DNA from: JAWPMT01 sp965229785
GTDB lineage: Bacteria; Bacteroidota; Bacteroidia; Cytophagales; Cyclobacteriaceae
Reading direction: 5' to 3'
DNA: 64,000 nucleotides
Assembly: GCA_965229785.1 (NCBI GenBank)
Contig: CBDDJS010000001.1
Coordinates: forward strand, 7,006,001-7,070,000
The notes under the pieces were generated by a model, which saw only the letters and a program-made list of their open reading frames with translations, made no database searches and was not told where the DNA came from. Position numbers and translations under genes: made by a program. Every line of letters begins with the position of its first letter. Position 1 is the stretch's first letter. Below are positions 34,506-43,080 of this stretch, in pieces.

Positions 34506-36369
34506 CGGCAAATTTCAGCACATCCTTGACCGTAATGATACCCACCAGGTGATTTTCTTCTACCACTGGCAGGCATCCAATGTTATTTGTTTTCATGATT
34601 ATGATGGCCTCATTAATTGAAGTTGAGGTCTCCACAGAAATGACTTCTTTTATCATAATTTCTCCTGCACTGATCACGTGATCCGCATCGATGATTTCAT
34701 CTAAGTATTTGAACAAATGCTGCCAGGTGATCAGGCCTACCAATCTTTCATCCTGATCCACAACAGGCAGGTGATGAACATTGTTCCATTTCATGTAGCG
34801 GAGGGTCATCTCTCCACTGTCACCCTCATCTGCAGTAACCAGCGTCGTTTTCATGATGTGACTGACACGATTCGCCTTAGAATTGAAATTGATCAATTCC
34901 TGCTGTGCCGGCCATTCATTTAAGCATTCGAATGTTTGTTGGTTTCGGTGTAGGGATTCTGTGAGTGCAATTAGCGCATCATCCGTTTTCAGGGTTTTCT
35001 TGAATTTCCGATAATTTGAGACCATCCATTGTGAGCCCGTATGTCCTGTCATTCGTTTCTCAATGACTTCCAGAGACTGATTGATATCGGCTTCATCGAT
35101 GGCCATTTTCTGTAATCCGTGCCGGGCTATTGGGATCAATTCATCAATGACAAGGTCCGCCAATGGAATGCGTTTTCCACGCCAGTTCATTACGGTTTCC
35201 GTGCCGTTCCGGCAGGCCCGAAGGAAATTGGCTTTTGCGTCCTGAAAGTCCATGATTTTCGGAAGGTCATCGAACTCTGACGGGCGTCCGGTCATAAGGC
35301 CAACCCACAAAGCCAGATTCGCCATTTCATCTTTGATGGATGGGCCAGCGGGAATGTACCTGTTTTCAATTCGAATGTGTGGTTTGCCACCTCCGACACC
35401 ATAGCATGGTCGGTTCCAACGATAGATGGTTCCATTGTGGAGGCTAAGCGCCTGAAGTTTGGGGATGTTTCCCTCTTTCAATTCTTGAAGCGAATTTTGC
35501 TTGATTTCCCTTGTCAGTAGTGCCTTATATTTAGAGACTTCATGTTTGAAATAATCCACTACATCTCCGTTGACCCAGTCGCTACCAAAGGTCACTCGCG
35601 CTTGTTTGTCCAGGTTAGCACGGGCAATGACTCTGGTGTCCAGGGTTTGTTGGAATAATGCAACCCGCGTTTCGCACCACAATTCCTTGCCCAATAGCAG
35701 GGGAGAATTAACACAAGCCCCTAAAACAGGACCGGCGATGGCTTGTGACCAGTTGTAGCTTTGCACAAAATCGCTCGGCTTGACTTGCAAGTGCATCTGA
35801 AAGCTTGTATTGCAAGCTTCAAACATGACTGAGTTATGATTAATGGAGAATTCATCCACTCCACTAAAGTGCATTCGAAAATCACCACCTCTTGCTTTTT
35901 TAAATAGATCATTCAGGGCGTAATATCGATCGAGTGGGGTCATGAAATCCAGGTTCAACTCATGCATTGAAATACTGGGAAGAATTCCTGTCAGGACGAT
36001 TTTGCTTCCATGCTTATCTGCCGCTTCATTGGCTTTCTTCATCAGCTGATTGAGCTGTTGTTCCATTTGCCGGAAGGCTGATCCCTGAAGTTGCACTGGG
36101 TCCAGGTTGATTTCCAGGTTAAAACGGGCCAATTCTGTGGTGAAATGTGAGTCGTTCAATTCCTGCAGAACTTCCATGGCGTTCGTGGCAGGTCGCCATT
36201 GCTCATTGACCAGGCAAAATTCCTGTTCCGCACCAATGCGAATCACATCATCCTCAATCACATGTTCTTTGTGCATGCGCTCAAGGGCTTTGAGGTCATT
36301 TAGTAAATGCTGTAGAAAAATGAGTCTTTCTTCCTCACTCGTATTTACATGGATATTTTGTTCCCCCAT
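34498..36369 (-). CDS. Glutamate-cysteine ligase-like (GCS2) protein fused to a CBS pair
   Basis: 623 residues from ATG 36369; an in-frame TTG at 36438 is less likely, since family members begin close to M-G-E-Q. The GCS2/YbdK-like catalytic domain covers about 30-400 with I-G-A-E-Q-E-F near 46-52 (metal-binding Glu pair), N-L-E-I-N-L-D-P, and a Gly-rich P-loop-like stretch in YGVGGGKPHIRIENRY near 330. A helical connector follows, and the last ~125 residues hold two CBS motifs (V-V-D-Q-D-E-R-L-V-G-L-I-T and V-V-E-E-N-H-L-V-G-I-I-T) that bind adenine nucleotides. The protein may make gamma-glutamyl amides under nucleotide control. It overlaps the deacylase gene. Confidence 0.83.
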   Translation of the reverse strand: MGEQNIHVNTSEEERLIFLQHLLNDLKALERMHKEHVIEDDVIRIGAEQEFCLVNEQWRPATNAMEVLQELNDSHFTTELARFNLEINLDPVQLQGSAFRQMEQQLNQLMKKANEAADKHGSKIVLTGILPSISMHELNLDFMTPLDRYYALNDLFKKARGGDFRMHFSGVDEFSINHNSVMFEACNTSFQMHLQVKPSDFVQSYNWSQAIAGPVLGACVNSPLLLGKELWCETRVALFQQTLDTRVIARANLDKQARVTFGSDWVNGDVVDYFKHEVSKYKALLTREIKQNSLQELKEGNIPKLQALSLHNGTIYRWNRPCYGVGGGKPHIRIENRYIPAGPSIKDEMANLALWVGLMTGRPSEFDDLPKIMDFQDAKANFLRACRNGTETVMNWRGKRIPLADLVIDELIPIARHGLQKMAIDEADINQSLEVIEKRMTGHTGSQWMVSNYRKFKKTLKTDDALIALTESLHRNQQTFECLNEWPAQQELINFNSKANRVSHIMKTTLVTADEGDSGEMTLRYMKWNNVHHLPVVDQDERLVGLITWQHLFKYLDEIIDADHVISAGEIMIKEVISVETSTSINEAIIIMKTNNIGCLPVVEENHLVGIITVKDVLKFADA

Positions 36370-36487
36370 ACCGATAGTTTTGATCCAATCGCCGGAGAAT
36401 TTAGTGATTCCCTCCTGAGCACGCAAACCAAAGAGCAAGGATCACGACTGGCCCTGATAAAAATCAATGAAAAGTGCTAATTCTGAA

Positions 36488-37339
36488 TCAAATCTTATCG
36501 ATGATCCCCGAGACGCGGTTGCCTGAAAAGTCGATCAGGTTTTTGGCCATTTGCTGCTGTATTTTGCGTGCTGCCTCAGCTGCTTTTTCCGCAAAGTCTT
36601 CACCGTCGCCAGCGTAGATGATCCCGCGTGACGAATTAACCAATAGACCGCATTGTTTATTCATGCCGTATCGGCTTACATGATTCAAATCGCCCCCTTG
36701 TTCGCCAACGCCTGGGATCAGTAGAAAGTGACTTGGGACAATTGATCGAACTTTGAATAGTGATTCTTTGCGCGTGGCACCCACGACATACATCAGGTTA
36801 TTCGGATTACTCCAGTCCTGACTTTTTCGGATGATGCGTTCGTACAATTTTTCACTGTTGTTGTCGACCAACAATTCCTGAAAGTCGAAGGAGCTGGCGT
36901 TGGAGGTGGCAGCTAAAAGGATCACCCATTTGCGCTCATACTCGAGAAATGGAGAAACAGAATCTTCGCCCATGTAAGGAGCTACAGTCACTGCGTCGAA
37001 ATCCATGTTTTCGAAGAAGGCCTTGGCGTACATTTTGGAGCTATTTCCAATGTCGCCGCGTTTTGCATCGGCGATGGTGAAAAACTCCTTAGGCATATAC
37101 TCCATGGTGCGTTCCAGTGATTCCCAGCCTTTGGACCCTAACGCCTCGAAAAAAGCAATGTTAGGCTTAAAAGCAACCGCGTATTGACCGGTGGCATCAA
37201 TGATCCTTTTGTTGAATTCGAAAATGGGGTCTTCCATTTTTCGGATATGGGCAGGAATCTTGTCCATATCCGGATCCAACCCTACGCATAAGAAGGATTC
37301 TTTTTCCTTTATTTTATCAAAAAGCTGTTGACGCGTCAT
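36488..37339 (-). CDS. pyrF: Orotidine 5'-phosphate decarboxylase
   Basis: 283 residues, type 2 (larger) PyrF. It has the substrate Lys in A-F-K-P-N-I-A-F-F-E near 57-66 and the catalytic D-x-K-x-x-D in I-A-D91-A-K93-R-G-D96. The phosphate loop G-V-G-E-Q-G-G-D lies near 215-222. It forms UMP from OMP in pyrimidine synthesis. It is a single gene; no other pyr genes are in the window. Confidence 0.95.
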   Translation of the reverse strand: MTRQQLFDKIKEKESFLCVGLDPDMDKIPAHIRKMEDPIFEFNKRIIDATGQYAVAFKPNIAFFEALGSKGWESLERTMEYMPKEFFTIADAKRGDIGNSSKMYAKAFFENMDFDAVTVAPYMGEDSVSPFLEYERKWVILLAATSNASSFDFQELLVDNNSEKLYERIIRKSQDWSNPNNLMYVVGATRKESLFKVRSIVPSHFLLIPGVGEQGGDLNHVSRYGMNKQCGLLVNSSRGIIYAGDGEDFAEKAAEAARKIQQQMAKNLIDFSGNRVSGIIDKI

Positions 37340-37565
37340 TCAAAAGGCTAATTAGGCATCGCTAAATTAACGATTTATTAGCATGCTAAAAACATTAAGA
37401 AATCGTGGTAGGTGTGGCTTTTTGCAATACTTCGACGAATTACCGGTGGAAGCTCCCAATGAAGTGCCATGGGATAGCCAAGATTATTTACCTGCTCTCA
37501 AAGGTCCTGGTAGAAATTTGCAATGAGCAGAATCACAACCCAGCCTTTGACATATCTTTGATACT

Positions 37566-39602
37566 ATGGGTAAGAAGACTTTGCTAAGACTAAGTGTTTG
37601 GGTTTTATTGATTGCGGTATTGTTCCAGCCTCACACGTCGCCCGCTCAAAAAGGTCGGGATTTCTGGCATATTACAGATCGTAATTCCATCGTCTGGTCC
37701 GTTGATATTCATGGACAATTGCCCCATGCTGAAAACATTGAAATGGCGGGTAGGCAAGTGGCAGCCATCGTTTATTATTCAGTTGATTCGAGTCGAAGAT
37801 TGCAAATTTCCAGAGATGTTATATTTCCGCAGTTAAGGATTTATAATAGGCATGAGGAGCCGGATTGGAAGAAATACAGAGCGTACTTTCGGAGGACTGT
37901 GGGAGATGAGGTACTCCCGTCAATCCATGTCAATAATAGCGTGATCCGGCCTAGTAGAGTTGATTCGGTAGAAATTGGTGGGTGGCTTAGGTTTCATCAC
38001 ACACCTATTGATGGGTTGCAAATCAAGCGAACCTTGTATCCAAGCCCTGAAGGTCGTTTTTTGGTAGAGGAATGGCAGCTGAGTAATCTGACCAATGACG
38101 CCTTGTCTATTCAATTGACTCAAAATCAATGGGATCAATCCGAAATAGGGTACAAGGGCCTTTATACGCTGAAAGCCTACGGTAAGAGCGTGGAGAAGAT
38201 TAACCTGAAAGGAGGTGAGTCCTACAGTTTTCCGGTTTATTTTGGTGCGACTTTAAATGACGAATCAGCCGAATTCAATTTTGAGGAGGCCTGGCGACAA
38301 AGACAGGAATTCCTTGCGGAAATGAGCGCAGGTTTGGAATTATCCACTCCTGATCCGGTTATTAATCTGCTCTTTAACTTTTCTAAAATTCGTGCAACAG
38401 AAAGTATTTTCGATTCATCCATGGGGCTGATTCACTCACCCGGAGGCGGAAATTATTACCTGGGCACCTGGGCCAACGATCAGGTAGAATACAGTGGCCC
38501 TTTCTTTCCCTATCTCGGTTATGAAGTTGGGAATCAGGCCGCTTTTAATACTTACAAAAAATTCAAGGAGCATATTCCGGAGGATGACTCCCATATTCCT
38601 TATGCCTTCGAGGTTGATGGCAACTTTGTGATGGATTTCCTTGATCGTGGCGATGCGGCGATGATCGCATACGGCACTACTCAGTATTTGCTGGCCAAGG
38701 GTGATTTTGAAGAAATGAATTCCTTGTGGCCTTTGGTGGAGTGGAGCTTAAATTACTGCGATGAGCATAGAAATCCGGCAGGAGCTATATTATCAGAATC
38801 CGATGAAATGGAAGGTAGAATTCCAACAGGAGAAGCGAATCTTTCCACTTCTGCCCTTTACTACGGTGGATTAAAGAACGCTATTCACCTGGCCAGAATA
38901 ATGGACCTGGATAGGAAGGTCATTCAGTATAAACAAGATGCCAGGGACATGGAAGATGTAATTGAGCAGTATTTTGGTGCGCAAATTGAAGGACTTGATA
39001 CCTATCGATATTTTGACGGAAATGAATACCTGCGGCATTGGATCTGTTTGCCTTTGGTGATGGGGATAACCAAACGAAAGGACGCGACGCTCACGGCTTT
39101 GTTCGAACACCTCTGGACAGACAATGGCATATTAGTAGAGAAAAAGCCAGATAGTAAAATCAATATGTTTTGGGATCGTGCCACCTTGTATGCATTGAGG
39201 GGAGCTTTTCGTGTGGGAGAAACTGCGTTGGCCTTTGAGAGATTAAAGGATTATTCTCAAAAACGTTTACTGGGAGATCATGTACCATATGCAATAGAAG
39301 CCTATCCGGAGAACAATATGAAGCATTTATCTGCGGAAAGTGCACTCTATTGTCGCATCATCACGGAAGGAATGCTAGGGATTGAGCCCGTTTCTTTCCA
39401 CTCTTTCCACATAACTCCGAAATTGCCGAAAGAATGGGACTTTATGGAATTGAACAACCTCTCGTTATTTGGAAAAACCACGAACCTTTCTTTTCGGAGA
39501 GCAGGAAATAAAATAGTTGTTGAAGTAACTTCAATGGGAAAGGTTGTGTTTAACAAGTCCGTTAGGGAAGGTAAAATGTTACTGATAGAACTACCAAAGT
39601 AA
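37566..39602 (+). CDS. Exported glycoside hydrolase-like protein, six-hairpin type
   Basis: 678 residues. Signal peptide (LLRLSVWVLLIAVLF, cut near SPAQ). An N-terminal beta-sandwich (about 35-255) is followed by a domain from about 270 to 600 that shows the alternating helices and Trp/Asp-rich loops of (alpha/alpha)6-barrel glycosidases: GTWANDQVEYSGPFFPYLG, LWPLVEWSLNYCDEH, ESDEMEGRIP with acidic residues suited to catalysis, and FWDRATLYALRGAFR. A short C-terminal beta-domain closes it. It resembles families such as GH65/GH78/GH95 by architecture only. No SusCD pair is near, so it is not part of a typical polysaccharide utilisation locus. Confidence 0.75.
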   Translation: MGKKTLLRLSVWVLLIAVLFQPHTSPAQKGRDFWHITDRNSIVWSVDIHGQLPHAENIEMAGRQVAAIVYYSVDSSRRLQISRDVIFPQLRIYNRHEEPDWKKYRAYFRRTVGDEVLPSIHVNNSVIRPSRVDSVEIGGWLRFHHTPIDGLQIKRTLYPSPEGRFLVEEWQLSNLTNDALSIQLTQNQWDQSEIGYKGLYTLKAYGKSVEKINLKGGESYSFPVYFGATLNDESAEFNFEEAWRQRQEFLAEMSAGLELSTPDPVINLLFNFSKIRATESIFDSSMGLIHSPGGGNYYLGTWANDQVEYSGPFFPYLGYEVGNQAAFNTYKKFKEHIPEDDSHIPYAFEVDGNFVMDFLDRGDAAMIAYGTTQYLLAKGDFEEMNSLWPLVEWSLNYCDEHRNPAGAILSESDEMEGRIPTGEANLSTSALYYGGLKNAIHLARIMDLDRKVIQYKQDARDMEDVIEQYFGAQIEGLDTYRYFDGNEYLRHWICLPLVMGITKRKDATLTALFEHLWTDNGILVEKKPDSKINMFWDRATLYALRGAFRVGETALAFERLKDYSQKRLLGDHVPYAIEAYPENNMKHLSAESALYCRIITEGMLGIEPVSFHSFHITPKLPKEWDFMELNNLSLFGKTTNLSFRRAGNKIVVEVTSMGKVVFNKSVREGKMLLIELPK

Positions 39603-40038
39603 GGATCAATACATAAATAAATATCCGGGGACCCTTAAAACGAAACTGTCCATTATTCCTGCCAAGGATTGAAACATCGACTTAATTCATTGCAAAATGT
39701 TGATCCCCAGGTTTTGGATCAAGCGGTAAATCTGGGGAGGAATATAATTTCTCCATTGATCCAAAGTGATTGAGTTAATCAGTTATTCCGTTTTTCTGCT
39801 TTTGAAATGGTGATTTCTTGGTTCTGGATTTCCTGCCGAAGGTACGGTGAACCACTTTGAGTGGATAAGCTACCGAGGTAGCATAATATGCTGAAATGAA
39901 GTTTTCACTATTTAAGGGATCAAGGAATATTCTTGGGGAGCACCTAAATAGCATGCCATTCTTAAGATTTAAATTTATCTGAGGTACCTGAACCATCTTC
40001 TGCGCGTTTATGAGGTCTGAGGTATCCGTTTTCTCTCA

Positions 40039-40077
40039 CCACTTTTCCACGGTACGCCGCGCGGCGATGAAAAGTGG
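40039..40077. repeat. Nested palindrome
   Basis: CCACTTTTC (40039-40047) pairs with GAAAAGTGG (40069-40077), enclosing a perfect 12-base GC palindrome CGCCGCGCGGCG at 40055-40066. The AT/GC contrast and nesting are unlike random intergenic DNA and suggest a mobile or structural repeat element. Confidence 0.5.
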
Positions 40078-40662
40078 CCAAAAATCTAGCGGTTCCCCGC
40101 CGGGACCGGATTCATTTTTTAACGCCTTTTATCTCAAAAGAGTAGGGATAAAATAAACTCGCCATTTCGTGAAATCAAATCAGTTGAGACTCTACTGGCT
40201 CGAACAGATTTTATTCTTTTCTGCTCTTCTTTGACCCAAAAACCTAAAATGAATCAAGCGGACCCCCGCCGGGGCCGACCCAAAGCGACAACTTCATTTT
40301 GTACAATCACTCTACAGGTTTTCGGCTTGATCCGGTTTGACCATTGACCTTCTGATGGTGTTAAAAACAAAAAGGGCTCGTCCATTGCTGAACTTGCCCT
40401 TCTAGTTCTGCAGTAGCCTTAGCTTCTGCACAACTTCAAACTACTGTTCGGACTCCCGATGAATTCGTTTCTTTGAGTTGCCCCTCCGATCGGTTTTCCA
40501 TCACAACCTTCTAAGCTTCGTTAATGTGAGCCGAAACCCACTTCAACTTCCCCTTGTCCAGTTGGAAACTTTCGTTTCAGTTTCCTATCCCTCGTTTGAT
40601 GAATCTAAAGTAGCCTATATTTTTGCATTTCCAAATTTCCAATCCCTCTCATTTTCAACAGG

Positions 40663-40717
40663 TTTTACACTGTAAAATACCCGGGTTATACCACGGTTAT
40701 GCACTGGGTTATCCACA
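40663..40717 (+). promoter_or_regulatory. Run of DnaA-box-like sequences
   Basis: TTATCCACA at 40709-40717 is a perfect match to the standard DnaA box. TTATGCACT at 40697-40705 differs at one position, TTATACCAC at 40686-40694 at about two, and TTTTACACT at 40663-40671 at two. The last three boxes each follow GG and are spaced 11-12 bp apart. A 15-base palindrome (TTTTACA-C-TGTAAAA) covers 40663-40677, and AT-rich DNA precedes it. This could be a DnaA-regulated promoter or an origin fragment. Confidence 0.4.
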
Positions 40718-40730
40718 ATGGCCTGTTAAC

Positions 40731-41597
40731 TCAATCAAAGACGATTTCATCTTCTGCGATATTTTGCTCCAGCCAGAATACGTAACCAATCCCAATCGCC
40801 GAAATAACATGCCAAATGCCGTGAAATTGGATCATTGAATGTTCTCGCAATGTTCCGCAGCACCACAAACTATCCAGAGATCTAAACACATCAGCCAAAA
40901 TGAATATGAGGATACTGGCAAATATCTTGACCTTCATTGAATTCGTGTCACTACTGAGAAATAGAGGAATTAATATGATCAGAGCGATCACTCCCAGGGC
41001 AAGGGTATCACCGTGAATATGACGCAACCAGAACTGAAGCCCAAAAAACGCAATGGTCAATAAGATCAGTAGAAAGAGGGATCTCTTCTTTTGCCAGATC
41101 AGCAGGGCATTGGCAGCAAGAAAACCAAAAACTAGGAAAATTCCGGACATATCGGCTATGCGACCCCAGGAGGTACCTCCCGCATGGAATAAGCCACTGC
41201 CCAGACCCAATAACAGTGTGATTATGGAAAAGGAAATGCTGGGATAATTGATAGGTACGCGCTGGGCAAATGGAAGTAAGGCAATGATCAGATAAGCAAG
41301 GTTAGTCCACGTGTCAACCGGCTCGATGGGTACTTTGAGGGTCCGGCCTTCAAATGCTTCATGTTTATGAGCACATGCTTCTTCTTTCGTTTTGTATTCG
41401 CCATTGGTAGCTGCCTGCGCACAATTTGTTCCATTTTCGCAATAGCCGCAGCAATACCCGTCTAATTGAGGAATAGATCCACCAGGGTAAGCGATTTTCA
41501 TGGCTAGAAAGAGTGTGATCACGGAAATAAAAGTTGAAGTGACTAAAAAGATAGCCATGCGTTTCCTAAAAGGGATTTTTAGTAAAGTCGGTATCAT
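40731..41597 (-). CDS. Ceramidase-like (CREST family) membrane hydrolase
   Basis: 288 residues from ATG 41597. A first helix near 12-32 is followed by a Cys-rich extracytoplasmic loop (G-Y-C-C-G-Y-C, then N-C-A, and A-C-A-H-K-H) and about seven more helices. CREST hallmarks are seen: E-P-V-D-T-W-T-N-L-A near 90, G-S-G-L-F-H-A-G near 135, D-M-S-G near 145, and F-H-G-I-W-H near 265, giving the His/Asp zinc site. Alkaline ceramidases and related hydrolases share this set. A role on sphingolipids would fit, since many Bacteroidota make them, but this is inference. The Cys-rich loop is an unusual addition. Confidence 0.8.
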   Translation of the reverse strand: MIPTLLKIPFRKRMAIFLVTSTFISVITLFLAMKIAYPGGSIPQLDGYCCGYCENGTNCAQAATNGEYKTKEEACAHKHEAFEGRTLKVPIEPVDTWTNLAYLIIALLPFAQRVPINYPSISFSIITLLLGLGSGLFHAGGTSWGRIADMSGIFLVFGFLAANALLIWQKKRSLFLLILLTIAFFGLQFWLRHIHGDTLALGVIALIILIPLFLSSDTNSMKVKIFASILIFILADVFRSLDSLWCCGTLREHSMIQFHGIWHVISAIGIGYVFWLEQNIAEDEIVFD

Positions 41598-41907
41598 GGT
41601 ACGGTGTTTAGGTTGTAAAAAGTCGAGCAATGAGATCAGTTTTGCTCATAGTTACAGTTGTCAAAATTGAGTCAAAGAACGACCAGTTCCATACCCCAAA
41701 AGGGTGATTATGCTTATTAAGCGCCTGGTGCGAATCGCCAAATGATACATAGTCTGTTTGTGTTGATGATGACATACCAAGATCGCCGATTCCGAAATGC
41801 TGATGAACAGTCACGACCACAATATGTCAAGAGTCCAATGAAAGGATCCACAGAGATCATTGGGATAGTTTGACTGGTTCAGATAGAGGTGCTAGTTTAG
41901 GGGACTG
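41598..41907. other. Intergenic stretch between divergent genes
   Basis: About 310 bp separate the ceramidase-like gene from the Crp/Fnr gene, which point away from each other. It should hold both promoters. A 70-codon minus frame here (41608-41820) begins with GTG and was judged accidental. No clear operator was seen. Confidence 0.4.
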
Positions 41908-42495
41908 ATGTCAGAATTGTCCCCCATACTTTCCAACATCCGACGTTTTGTAGAGTTCTCTGAAGAAGAGGCAGAACGACTTATATCAATCACAAAAACC
42001 ACCAGGTTTAAGAAGCGACAATTCCTCGATCAACCCGGATATACGAGCAACTTCAGAAATTACATATTACAAGGTGCTTTCCGGTCATATTTCATTGATG
42101 ACGAGGGGAAGGACCATACGGTGCAAATTGCCATTGAGGATTGGTTTGTGAGTGATTTCTATAGTTACATTACCCGGACACCCGCCACACTTTATGTGGA
42201 AGCTTTGGAGGACTCCATATTGCTTCAAATGCGCTATGAAGACATTGAAGGATTGTGTAAAGAGATCCATAGCCTCAGTGAATATTTCAGGGTTACTACG
42301 GAAAAGGCCTTTGCTTTTTCGCGGATGCGGGCCTTGTCTAATCTGAGTAAATCGGCTGAAGAACGCTACCTAGAATTCAATGAGATGTATCCCGGGATCG
42401 TGCAGCGAGTCCCACAAAAGATTATAGCCTCTTATTTGGGGATGTCTCAGGAGTTTTTGAGTAAGATCAGGTCTCAGTTGAGTAGAAGAGGTTAG
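41908..42495 (+). CDS. Crp/Fnr family transcriptional regulator
   Basis: 195 residues. The cyclic-nucleotide-binding-like beta-roll covers about 10-125 (F-L-D-Q-P-G-Y-T-S-N, then Y-I-L-Q-G-A-F-R). The C-terminal winged-helix motif lies at about 150-190, with R-V-P-Q-K-I-I-A-S-Y-L-G-M-S-Q-E-F-L-S-K-I-R as the recognition helix. No Cys cluster for an iron-sulfur centre is present, so it is unlikely to sense oxygen in the manner of FNR. It precedes the DoxX/SDR genes by about 200 bp and may control them; a pair of direct repeats lies in that gap. Confidence 0.9.
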   Translation: MSELSPILSNIRRFVEFSEEEAERLISITKTTRFKKRQFLDQPGYTSNFRNYILQGAFRSYFIDDEGKDHTVQIAIEDWFVSDFYSYITRTPATLYVEALEDSILLQMRYEDIEGLCKEIHSLSEYFRVTTEKAFAFSRMRALSNLSKSAEERYLEFNEMYPGIVQRVPQKIIASYLGMSQEFLSKIRSQLSRRG

Positions 42496-42610
42496 GTAAA
42501 TCAATCACAAGGTGCATTCAGGCGCAATCTAGGCCTCGATTTGCTGGGTTTTAGATTCTATGGCTTTCGGACATCCCGCTTCCACAGACGGCTGAAAAAG
42601 CGATTTTCTT

Positions 42611-42644
42611 AATCTAGTTCAAGTGTATTTCCTAATCCAGTTCA
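42611..42644. promoter_or_regulatory. Direct repeat pair upstream of the DoxX/SDR genes
   Basis: AATCTAGTTCA (42611-42621) and AATCCAGTTCA (42634-42644) differ by one base and are spaced 23 bp apart, about two helical turns. They lie 54-87 bp before ATG 42698, the position of an activator site. Confidence 0.4.
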
Positions 42645-42697
42645 TTTTTCCTGTGTCCTGTTCCATTGAATTTTGCTTCGTCAAAAAACATTTAGCT

Positions 42698-43078
42698 ATG
42701 AAAAATTTGAAAGAAACCCTTCCGGGAGCCGTCTTGGGTATCCTGATGATCATATTTGGCTTAAACAAATTCATCGGATTTATTGCAGTTGATCCACCCG
42801 CCGATCCGGTCGCGCAAGCCTTTTTGGGCAATATGTTTACCACCTATCTCTTTAAAGTAGTGGCTTTAGCGGAAATCCTGGGTGGGATATTCCTGCTGGT
42901 TCCAAAATTGAGGTTGATGGGGTGGTTATTGCTATCTCCGGTCATTTTCAATATTGTCGCATTTCATGTGGCGCACGATTTTATTGGAAATGGCATTTGG
43001 TTATTGCCGTCCCTGCTGTTTGTTTGGATTGGCGTAAACTTTCGTGTTCCTTTATCTCAACTCATAAAAGTATCCTGA
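42698..43078 (+). CDS. DoxX family membrane protein
   Basis: 126 residues from ATG 42698; earlier in-frame starts add a non-coding-looking leader. Four membrane helices with the pattern GAVLGILMIIFGLNKF, then AEILGGIFLLV near 73 and a short C-terminus. This is the DoxX/DoxD fold, often linked to quinone or redox reactions. It is two bases from the SDR start, so the two are co-translated. Confidence 0.85.
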   Translation: MKNLKETLPGAVLGILMIIFGLNKFIGFIAVDPPADPVAQAFLGNMFTTYLFKVVALAEILGGIFLLVPKLRLMGWLLLSPVIFNIVAFHVAHDFIGNGIWLLPSLLFVWIGVNFRVPLSQLIKVS

Positions 43079-43080
43079 TC

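Larger units (their letters stand above)
39603..40730. other. 1.1 kb region without a credible gene
   Basis: No frame shows convincing protein character here; short open frames exist on both strands but lack good starts or family signals. It holds four copies of TTGATCC or its complement (39603, 39700, 39716, 39756) and a fifth at 40327, a nested palindrome at 40039-40077, GC-rich imperfect palindromes near 40091-40107 and 40260-40277, an AAGGGC/GCCCTT hairpin at 40372-40401, a GGAAACT/AGTTTCC hairpin near 40564-40585, and DnaA-box-like 9-mers at 40663-40717. The minus strand of 40140-40260 encodes a short open stretch that looks like the dispersed intergenic frames often seen in Cytophagales. 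Confidence 0.5.

Noticed and set aside
37383..37526. 47-codon plus-strand frame between pyrF and the glycosidase-like gene
   Set aside because: It has an ATG and a protein-like middle part, but no family signal, overlaps other open frames, and is too short to separate from chance without comparative data.
39775..39996. 73-codon minus-strand frame in the gene-free region
   Set aside because: It begins with ATG but shows no family, signal or membrane pattern, and the surrounding DNA is repeat-like, so it is probably accidental.
41608..41820. 70-codon minus-strand frame upstream of the Crp/Fnr gene
   Set aside because: GTG start only, overlaps the expected promoter region and has no recognisable features.
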